In this document: piece by piece, positions 1 through 5,296 of the stretch
Numbering within the stretch: the first letter of the stretch is position 1
How the letters are laid out: every line of letters starts with the position of its first letter
Source: Chloroflexota bacterium
GTDB taxonomy: Bacteria > Chloroflexota > Limnocylindria > Limnocylindrales > CSP1-4
Length of the DNA: 8,177 nucleotides
Direction of reading: 5' to 3'
NCBI GenBank assembly: GCA_021785115.1
Contig: JAJYGO010000277.1
Span: 1 to 8,177, forward strand
Position numbers and translations under genes: made by a program
The notes under the pieces: generated by a model
What the model saw: only the letters and a program-made list of their open reading frames with translations
The model's database searches: none
Told to the model about the DNA's origin: nothing

Positions 1-595
1 GGCGCTCGAGGACGGCCTCGTCGCCGGCCTGCAGCTCGACCTCGAGCACCGCGAACGCCGCCAGCCTCGCCCCGTCCCGCAGGACCTCGACGTCGTCCAG
101 GCTGATCTCCGCCGACCCGTCCGGACCGCCGACGCTGCGCACGCGGCGGCGCTGCCGGATCCGGAAGAGCTCGCGCAGCGGCTCGCCGTCGATCGCCCCG
201 AGGAGCCGGTCGCGCGCCGCGCTCGCCGGCCACGCCACGGGATCGAGCCCCTCGCCCGCCGGCCCCTCGATCTCCTCCCGGCGGTGCAGCGGTCCCTGGG
301 CGGGGGTCAGCGACTTGAGCCCAAGCAGCCGGACGCCGTGCCGCTCGCGAATTCGCGCCGCGTACCCCTGGCCCTCGACCGCGCGGCCGGTCGTGTCCAC
401 GTACCGGTCGTCGACCGGCACGTCTCGCCACTCGCCGCCCGCGAGCCCGCCGATGCCGGGCGTGGCGAGGAACGCCTCGAGCCGTGGGCGGTCGATGACG
501 TCGTACTTCAGCTCGACCTCCATCCCCGGGTCGCGGTGCACGGCGTCGAAGTCGGCTGGGCCCGTGCCCGCGCCGTCGCCCGTCGATCCCGTCAC
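1..595 (-). CDS. CYTH domain protein (triphosphate tunnel fold), 3' end cut by window edge
   Basis: I translated the minus strand directly and obtained 198 codons running off the left edge. Numbering from the GTG at 595, the CYTH signature ExExK is E26-V-E-L-K30. It is followed by the strand pattern RYVDTTGRAVEGQGYAARIR (64-83), LGLKSL (91-96), HRREEIEG (104-111), LRELFRIRQRR (140-150), AEISLDDVEV (162-171) and FAVLEVELQAG (181-191). These alternating charged strands line the cationic tunnel that binds triphosphates or polyphosphate with a divalent metal. CYTH proteins act as triphosphatases, thiamine triphosphatases or adenylyl cyclases, and many carry a C-terminal CHAD domain, which would lie outside the window. 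The GTG overlaps the ppk TGA by 4 bases (GTGA), implying translational coupling. ATG at 523 (M25), directly before ExExK, is an alternative start. Family assignment is firm; the precise substrate is inferred only from the ppk neighbour. Confidence 0.88.
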   Translation of the reverse strand, partial: MTGSTGDGAGTGPADFDAVHRDPGMEVELKYDVIDRPRLEAFLATPGIGGLAGGEWRDVPVDDRYVDTTGRAVEGQGYAARIRERHGVRLLGLKSLTPAQGPLHRREEIEGPAGEGLDPVAWPASAARDRLLGAIDGEPLRELFRIRQRRRVRSVGGPDGSAEISLDDVEVLRDGARLAAFAVLEVELQAGDEAVLER

Positions 596-2886
596 GACGC
601 CCCCGCCGACATCTCGAGCGCCCGCGCCATCATCGTTTCGAACGTGTCGACCCCGGGCGCCTGGCCCGACGTCGTCTCGAGCCGCCGCCACAGCCCGTCG
701 TCCCCGAGCTCCCACGCCCGCCGGTCGTCGCGCAGCATGACGTCGAGGATCTCACGCAGCCGCTCGCGGAGCGCCGGTTCGTCGACCGGCGCGACCGCCT
801 CCACGCGGCGGTCGAGATTACGCTCCATCATGTCGGCCGAGCCGATGAGGAACTCCTCGTCGCCTCCGTTCCGGAAGTAGAAGATCCGTGAGTGCTCGAG
901 GAACCGCCCGACGATCGAGCGCACGCGGATCGTCTCGCTCACGCCCGCGAGCCCGGGGCGCAGCGAGCAGATCCCGCGGACGACCAGGTCGATCTCGACG
1001 CCCGCCTGGCTGGCCCGGTAGAGGGCCCGGATGATCGTCGGGTCGACGATGGCGTTGAGCTTGAGCACGATGCGGCCGTCGCCGGCGGTCTGCTGGCGTT
1101 CGATCTCGCGGTCGATGCGGGCGACGATCCCCTCGCGAAGCCCGAACGGGGCGACGAGCAGCCGCCGGAACGCGCGCTGGCGGGAGAGGCCGGTCAGGAA
1201 GTTGAACAGGTCCGTGACATCCGCGCCGAGCTCGGACCGGCAGCTGAGCAGGCCGATGTCGACGTAGATGCGGGCCGTCTTCGTGTTGTAGTTGCCGGTC
1301 CCGACGTGGACGTACCGGCGCAGCCCGCGCCCCTCGCGCCGCACGACCAGCATCGTCTTCGAATGCGTCTTGAGCCCGACGAGGCCGTACACGACGTGCG
1401 CCCCGGCACGCTCCAGCGCGCGGGCCCAGCCGATGTTCGCCTCCTCGTCGAAGCGCGCCTTGATCTCGACGAGCACCACGACCTGCTTGCCGCGCTCCGC
1501 CGCGCGGATGAGTGTCTGGACGATCGGCGAGTCGCCGCTGGTCCGGTACAGCGTCTGCTTGATCGCAAGCACGTCAGGGTCGTCGGCGGCCTGCTCGACG
1601 AAGCGCTGCACCGACCTCGAGAACGACTCGTACGGGTGATGCACGAGGATGTCGCCGTCGCGGATCGCGGCGAAGACGTCCACGGGCTCGCCCGGGTCCG
1701 GCGGCACGAGGCGGGGCGGTGTGACCGGCGTCCACGCCGGCAGCTGGAGGCTCGGGACGTCGAGGTCGGCCAGCTCGAACACCGCCGTCAGGTCGAGGGT
1801 CCCGGCGATCTCGTACACGTCCTCCGGCGAGCACTGGAGTCCGCGCTCGAGGATCGCCCGCGTCTCGGCCGGCATCGAGCGCTCGACCTCCAGGCGGACG
1901 ACATCCCCGAAGCGCCGCCGACGCAACTCCTCCTGGATCGCCAGCAGCAGGTCGTCGGCCTCGTCCTCCTCGATCGCCAGGTCGGCGTTGCGCGTCACGC
2001 GGAACAGGTGATGCTCGAGGATGTCCATGCCGGGAAACAGCACGTCCAGGTTGGCCGCGATGACCTGCTCGAGGAGCATGTAGGTCCGCACGCCGACCTC
2101 GACCAGCCGCGGGAGGACCGGCGGGACCTTGATCCGCGCGAACCCGCGCTCGCCGGTCTCCGGGTTGCGGACCGTGACCGCCAGCGACAGGGACAGGTTG
2201 CTGATGTAGGGGAACGGGTGGCCGGGATCGACCGCGAGCGGCGTCAGGACCGGGAAGATCTCGTCGATGAACCGCTGGCGGAGCTCGAGGTGTCGTTCGG
2301 GCCGCTCCGACCAGCTGACGATCCGGATGCCGTGCCCGACGAGCTCGCGCCGGACCTGCGCCCAGGTCTGGGACTGCGATGCCACCATCGGCAGGACCTT
2401 GGACCGGATCGCGCGGAGGGTCTCGGCGGGGCTGAGGCCATCGGGGGTCCGCTGCGCCCCGCCCGCGGCCATCTGCTGCTTGACGCCGGCGACCCGGACC
2501 TGGAAGAACTCGTCGAGGTTGCTCGAGAAGATGGCCAGGAATCGCGCGCGCTCGAGCAGGGGGTTGCGCTCGTCGAGTGCCTCGTGGAGGACGCGCGCGT
2601 TGAAGTCGAGCCAGCTCAGCTCCCGGTTCGTGTACGGCATCGACGGCGCATGGCGTTCCCTGCGCCCGGCGCGTCCCGCCGCCGCGGGAGCGACGGTCGA
2701 CGCGCCGGGGGCCGCCAGGCCGGTCGGACCCGCGGACGTGCCCGTCACGCTTGCTCCAGGCGCCCGTGTGGCGGGGACAGCCGCGGCCGCGCGCACGGCG
2801 TTCGCAGGAGAGCCGGTCGCATCGGAGTCGGCGCGGGCAGCGCCTGTCGCGGGCGCCGTCCCGCGGTTCGGCTGAACGGCGGCCAT
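592..2886 (-). CDS. ppk1: Polyphosphate kinase 1 (PPK1)
   Basis: This enzyme reversibly moves the terminal phosphate of ATP onto inorganic polyphosphate chains. The frame has 764 codons. The PPK1 core begins at M83 with PYTNRELSWLDFNARVL, followed by FSSNLDEFFQVRV (120-132) and the N-terminal and middle domains to about 400. The catalytic phospholipase-D-like half contains LVEIKARFDEEANI (472-485), LKTHSK with H508, and YVHVGTGNYNTKTA with H527. The 19-residue spacing of H508 and H527 matches the E. coli pair H435/H454, so H508 is the likely phosphorylated histidine. The C-terminal domain shows GICSLRPG (638-645), RFLEHSRIFYF with H665, and IGSADMMERNLDRRVE (681-696). The core of about 682 residues matches typical PPK1 length (E. 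coli 688). Residues 1-82 are an Ala/Pro-rich extension without homology signal, so the start may be the ATG at 2640. The gene is followed, with overlap, by the CYTH gene. Confidence 0.96.
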   Translation of the reverse strand: MAAVQPNRGTAPATGAARADSDATGSPANAVRAAAAVPATRAPGASVTGTSAGPTGLAAPGASTVAPAAAGRAGRRERHAPSMPYTNRELSWLDFNARVLHEALDERNPLLERARFLAIFSSNLDEFFQVRVAGVKQQMAAGGAQRTPDGLSPAETLRAIRSKVLPMVASQSQTWAQVRRELVGHGIRIVSWSERPERHLELRQRFIDEIFPVLTPLAVDPGHPFPYISNLSLSLAVTVRNPETGERGFARIKVPPVLPRLVEVGVRTYMLLEQVIAANLDVLFPGMDILEHHLFRVTRNADLAIEEDEADDLLLAIQEELRRRRFGDVVRLEVERSMPAETRAILERGLQCSPEDVYEIAGTLDLTAVFELADLDVPSLQLPAWTPVTPPRLVPPDPGEPVDVFAAIRDGDILVHHPYESFSRSVQRFVEQAADDPDVLAIKQTLYRTSGDSPIVQTLIRAAERGKQVVVLVEIKARFDEEANIGWARALERAGAHVVYGLVGLKTHSKTMLVVRREGRGLRRYVHVGTGNYNTKTARIYVDIGLLSCRSELGADVTDLFNFLTGLSRQRAFRRLLVAPFGLREGIVARIDREIERQQTAGDGRIVLKLNAIVDPTIIRALYRASQAGVEIDLVVRGICSLRPGLAGVSETIRVRSIVGRFLEHSRIFYFRNGGDEEFLIGSADMMERNLDRRVEAVAPVDEPALRERLREILDVMLRDDRRAWELGDDGLWRRLETTSGQAPGVDTFETMMARALEMSAGAS
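2641..2886 (-). other. Ala/Pro/Gly-rich N-terminal extension of ppk, or untranslated spacer
   Basis: These 82 codons lie in frame ahead of the PPK1 core. They encode a low-complexity stretch rich in Ala, Pro, Gly and Thr with no motif. By hand count 16 of the 82 codons end in A or T, clearly more than in the PPK core, and no convincing ribosome binding site precedes either the ATG at 2886 or the ATG at 2640. If translation starts at 2640, the sequence from 2641 to 2952 is a 312-base spacer with no other gene that I can see. I cannot decide between a flexible disordered N-terminus and a non-coding leader. Confidence 0.5.
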
Positions 2887-2952
2887 CAGGGGCTCACAGC
2901 GTCGACCGAGCTCGACTCGCCGCGGCGCCTCGCGTCGCTCGCGGACACCGCT

Positions 2953-3381
2953 TCATGGCTCGGGCACGTACCGGCGCTCGCCGGTCCTCGGGTCGAACCA
3001 CACCCGGAGGCGGGTGCCCGTGGTCGGATCGGCGAACACCTCGTCCGTCCGCTCCAAACCTGCGGGGCTCCGGTTCACGCCCCCGAGGGTGGCCCCGCTG
3101 GAGCCTGCCGCCGGTCCGACGCCCCACCCAGGCGTGACCGGCTGGCCCGGGACGGACACGCCGCCCGCCGGAGCGGACCCCCCGTCCTCCGCGCGATCGC
3201 GGTACCGCCCCTGCTCGTAGAGCGCCACGAGGATCAGGACGGCGCTGACGATGAGCAGCCACGCGGCACCGACCGGCTCGCCCACGCCGATAGCCGCCAG
3301 AGCGAGAACGAAGCCGATCCCGCCCGCGATCCCCAGCGCTCCGCGGAGCAGCTGAGAGAGCCCGGTGCTGCCCATCGCCAC
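2953..3381 (-). CDS. Small membrane protein with two transmembrane helices and a repeated DPxTGxRxxV tail
   Basis: I do not recognise a named family. The 142-residue product (from GTG at 3381; ATG at 3375 gives 140) has two hydrophobic segments at about 14-33 (rich in Gly, Ala, Ile, Val, Leu) and 38-55 (WLLIVSAVLILVALY). A charged turn YEQGRYRDRAEDG (55-67) and a Gly/Pro-rich flexible stretch to about 105 follow. The positive charges after helix 2 suggest a cytoplasmic C-terminus. The last 25 residues hold two copies of DPxTGxRxxV with a 12-residue period (118-127 and 130-139), ending in RYVPEP. The gene starts 15 bases after the YbjQ stop and sits 66 bases before the annotated ppk start, so it is probably co-transcribed with both. 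Codon use is GC3-rich like the neighbours, which supports a real gene. Function is unknown. Confidence 0.75.
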   Translation of the reverse strand: MAMGSTGLSQLLRGALGIAGGIGFVLALAAIGVGEPVGAAWLLIVSAVLILVALYEQGRYRDRAEDGGSAPAGGVSVPGQPVTPGWGVGPAAGSSGATLGGVNRSPAGLERTDEVFADPTTGTRLRVWFDPRTGERRYVPEP

Positions 3382-3396
3382 GCCGCCCCCGAAGGC

Positions 3397-3741
3397 TCAG
3401 CGCGCCTCGTCGTGGCCCGACTGGCCGGGCTCGATGATGACCGCGGTCCCGTAGGCCACGATCTCGGTCATCGTCTGGCCCATCTCCGAGCTGTCGAAGC
3501 GCATCGAGAGGATCGCGTTCGCCCCCATCGCGGTCGCGTTGCCGACCATCCGGTCGATCGCGTGCTTGCGGGCGTCCTCGAGGAGCTCCGTGTACTCCTT
3601 GATCTCGCCGCCGACGATCGACCGCAGCCCGGCCGCCACGTTGCCGGCCAGCCCGCGGCTCCGCACCACGACGCCGAAGCACTGCCCCTTGGTCTCGGCG
3701 ACGCGATATCCCGCGATGAAGTTCGTCGTGCTGATGATCAT
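3397..3741 (-). CDS. YbjQ/UPF0145 family protein
   Basis: The 114-residue product starts MIISTTNFIAGYRV and continues with the family hallmarks: RSRGLAGNVAAGLRSIVGGE (27-46), KEYTELLEDARKHAIDRM (48-65), A-x-x-MGANAI (70-77) and an MTEIVAYGTAVII strand near the end. YbjQ proteins are small cytosolic oligomers annotated as putative heavy-metal-binding proteins; the biochemical role is not established. The ATG at 3741 was chosen over the longer in-frame start at 3945 for three reasons: the extra residues have no family similarity and overlap the DUF971 gene, the family begins at M-I-I, and a purine-rich GGGAGAG lies about 5 bases upstream. The start overlaps the DUF971 stop as ATGA, indicating translational coupling. 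Confidence 0.92.
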   Translation of the reverse strand: MIISTTNFIAGYRVAETKGQCFGVVVRSRGLAGNVAAGLRSIVGGEIKEYTELLEDARKHAIDRMVGNATAMGANAILSMRFDSSEMGQTMTEIVAYGTAVIIEPGQSGHDEAR

Positions 3742-4142
3742 GGCGTCTCTCCCTCTCCTGCGGCGCGGCCCCTCCGATGCGCCTCGTCCTTCGCGCACGG
3801 GCAGTGTGCCCGCAGCTGCTCGAACGTGTAGTAGCCCGTGTGGTGCCCATCGCCCCACGTCGGGGCGATGGCGTACGAACCCACGAGCTGGACGTCCACG
3901 AGCCGGGTCTGGTCCGGCGTCAGCGTCGGCGACGAGTCGAGCCATCCGGGCTGCCCCGCCTCACCCCGGCAGTAGGCGCACGGACACAGCCACCGGAGGC
4001 TCACGGTGTCGTACGTCGTCTCGTGCCCGTCGGCCCACGTGATCTCGAGACGCCCGGCGGCGCGGTCGGCATGGATGCGGACCGGCGTGAGGTACTCGCC
4101 GCCGGAGGTGTAGCGCGTGGACGTGGCCGGATTCGTGGACAT
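3738..4142 (-). CDS. DUF971 family protein (gamma-butyrobetaine hydroxylase N-terminal-like)
   Basis: The 134-residue product contains LTPVRIHAD (18-26), LEITWADGHETTY (32-44), SLRWLCPCAYC (48-58), VGSYAIAPTWGDGHHTGYYTFEQLR (87-111) and HCPCA (113-117). This is the DUF971 pattern, known as a stand-alone bacterial protein, as the N-terminal domain of gamma-butyrobetaine hydroxylase, and fused to Mrp/NBP35-type P-loop ATPases. Five cysteines (C53, C55, C58, C114, C116) and nearby histidines could bind zinc or an iron-sulfur cluster, but this is inference. It is the first gene of the leftward run. A TACAAT element ends 6 bases upstream of the ATG and no ribosome binding site is present, so the message may be leaderless. 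Its stop overlaps the YbjQ start by 4 bases. Confidence 0.88.
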   Translation of the reverse strand: MSTNPATSTRYTSGGEYLTPVRIHADRAAGRLEITWADGHETTYDTVSLRWLCPCAYCRGEAGQPGWLDSSPTLTPDQTRLVDVQLVGSYAIAPTWGDGHHTGYYTFEQLRAHCPCAKDEAHRRGRAAGEGETP

Positions 4143-4148
4143 GCCGCG

Positions 4149-4154
4149 ATTGTA
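4149..4154 (-). promoter_or_regulatory. Candidate -10 element TACAAT for the DUF971-YbjQ-ppk run
   Basis: Read on the minus strand, TACAAT is followed by CGCGGC and then the ATG at 4142. It is an AT-rich island in GC-rich sequence, and the predicted transcription start falls at or next to the A of the ATG, the usual arrangement for leaderless mRNAs in high-GC bacteria. The -35 is weak: TTACGG with a 19-base spacer is the best candidate. Confidence 0.55.
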
Positions 4155-4200
4155 GCCGCGCGTGCTCGCTCGACCGTAACGACCGACGGCGCCGCTCGCC

Positions 4201-4217
4201 GAGGCAGTGGGTGCCTC
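4201..4217. repeat. Perfect inverted repeat GAGGCA-N5-TGCCTC in the divergent intergenic region
   Basis: The sequence GAGGCAGTGGGTGCCTC has perfect 6-base arms around a 5-base centre. It lies 19 bases upstream of a TAGACT hexamer, between the divergent DUF971 and S9 peptidase genes, so it could be an operator for either. There is no T-run, so it is not an intrinsic terminator. Confidence 0.45.
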
Positions 4218-4236
4218 CCGCGACGGAGAGAGCGGA

Positions 4237-4242
4237 TAGACT
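4237..4242 (+). promoter_or_regulatory. Possible -10 element TAGACT for the S9 peptidase gene
   Basis: TAGACT fits the TANNNT pattern and would give a leader of about 105 bases before the ATG at 4355. No recognisable -35 is present at 16-18 bases upstream, so this is a weak call based on position and local AT content only. Confidence 0.3.
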
Positions 4243-4306
4243 CGTCACAGCCACGGCGACCGCACACCCCCTGCCGCGCCGGAACGACTCGGGCGCCCAG
4301 TGCCGA

Positions 4307-4332
4307 TCGCGCCGACCAGTCGCGCCGACCAG
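4307..4332. repeat. Exact tandem duplication of a 13-base unit in the peptidase leader
   Basis: The unit TCGCGCCGACCAG occurs twice with no spacer (4307-4319 and 4320-4332), 22 bases before the peptidase start codon. It is in the probable 5' untranslated leader. It may be a simple replication-slippage duplication or a paired binding site. Confidence 0.7.
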
Positions 4333-4344
4333 CGGCCACTGCAC

Positions 4345-4352
4345 GAGAAGGA
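4345..4352 (+). promoter_or_regulatory. Ribosome binding site GAGAAGGA for the S9 peptidase
   Basis: GAGAAGGA ends two bases before the ATG at 4355. The spacing is short but the purine run is the only one in the leader. It supports this start over the in-frame GTG at 4211, whose 48 extra residues have no family similarity. Confidence 0.55.
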
Positions 4353-4354
4353 CC

Positions 4355-5152
4355 ATGCCCCGACCGCCTCTGCCGTCCGACCTGTACGACCTGCGCATTC
4401 CGACCGAGGTGAGGCTCTCCCCCGACGGGAGCCGCGTGGTGTTCACGAGCAAGGCGGTCGGGCCGGGCAAGGACGACTACCGGGAGGCCATCTGGGTCGC
4501 GCCCGCGGACGCGTCCTCGCCGGCACGGCAGCTCACGCTCGGCTCCAGGCACGACACGCACCCTCGCTGGAGCCCCGACGGAACCCGCCTCGCGTTCCTG
4601 TCCGATCGCGGCCATGTGCTTTCCCGCGGAGGCGGGGGCGACGTGGACGCGGGCGACGACGAGCCCGGCGAAGAGGGGACGCAGGTCTGGATCCTGCCGC
4701 TGGACGGGGGCGAGGCGCGCCAGCTGACCCGCCTGCCGCACGACGTCGAGGACCTCGCGTGGAGCCCCGATGGGACACGGCTGTGCGTGCTCAGCACGTC
4801 GGAGCGCTCGAGGCGGGGCCCGCGACGCCGCCGCGAACCTGGGGAGCCGCCGGAGTCCGACTACCGGTTCATCGAGCGGCTGCAGTACCAGTACAACGGC
4901 GATGGGTTCACCCACGATCGCTTCACGCACCTGTGGCTCGTCGACGCGGCATCCGGCGAGGCAACGAAGCTCACCGGTGGCGCCTTCAACGACGGCGCGT
5001 TCGACTGGAGCCCCGACGGGAGCCGGATCGTGTTCGAGTCGCGGCGGCACCGCGACCGCGACCTGGACTGGCAGTCCGAGCTGTTCCTGGTGGACGTCGC
5101 GACGCGCCACGTCGAGCGGCTGACCGGGGGTCGAGGCAGGCGCGATTTCTAG
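4355..5152 (+). CDS. N-terminal fragment of the S9 peptidase (beta-propeller blades only)
   Basis: The translated part upstream of the TAG is 265 residues. It carries four WSPDG-like blades and an acidic loop (96-108, DVDAGDDEPGEEG), plus the RFIERLQYQYNGDGFTHDR segment (171-189) typical of this S9 branch. It ends LTGGRGRRDF. It contains no catalytic residue and, on its own, an incomplete propeller, so it is unlikely to be a functional enzyme. Confidence 0.7.
   Translation: MPRPPLPSDLYDLRIPTEVRLSPDGSRVVFTSKAVGPGKDDYREAIWVAPADASSPARQLTLGSRHDTHPRWSPDGTRLAFLSDRGHVLSRGGGGDVDAGDDEPGEEGTQVWILPLDGGEARQLTRLPHDVEDLAWSPDGTRLCVLSTSERSRRGPRRRREPGEPPESDYRFIERLQYQYNGDGFTHDRFTHLWLVDAASGEATKLTGGAFNDGAFDWSPDGSRIVFESRRHRDRDLDWQSELFLVDVATRHVERLTGGRGRRDF
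5150..5152 (+). other. In-frame amber codon inside the S9 peptidase frame
   Basis: The codons read GAT TTC TAG TCC CAG GAA TGG. The frame is the same before and after, and homology-like sequence (EWSPDGRWIA) resumes three residues later, so no frameshift is involved. The stop lies in the linker before a propeller blade. No later start exists in frame until ATG at 5297, leaving 144 bases untranslated if it is a real stop. Confidence 0.85.
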
Positions 5153-5296
5153 TCCCAGGAATGGAGCCCAGACGGCCGCTGGATCGCGGCGACCGGGCAC
5201 CGGTACCAGGGCCGCGGTCCGGCGCGCCGGGACGTCTGGCGGTTCGTCGCGGCGCCGGAGCAGGAAGGTGAGGACCTCACCGGGCAGACCGACCTC

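Noticed and set aside
284..880. Plus-strand open frames near the left edge
   Set aside because: The minus strand here encodes the CYTH protein and the end of PPK1, with matching family motifs; the plus-strand products are Arg/Ser-rich noise.
892..3831. A 979-codon open frame on the plus strand opposite ppk and its neighbours
   Set aside because: It is antisense to clear PPK1, YbjQ and membrane-protein sequence and is open only because GC-rich codons leave few stops. Its translation is Arg/Asp/Ala-rich without any domain.
3742..3945. Longer YbjQ start with 68 extra residues
   Set aside because: The extra residues are Arg/Gly-rich, run antiparallel to nothing conserved, overlap the DUF971 coding sequence in another frame, and the ATGA overlap with a good ribosome binding site at 3741 explains the start.
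5150..5152. Amber codon as selenocysteine- or pyrrolysine-like recoding
   Set aside because: TAG is not the selenocysteine codon, no downstream structure is evident, no suppressor tRNA is in the window, the position is a propeller linker rather than an active site, and TAG is the natural stop of the same gene.
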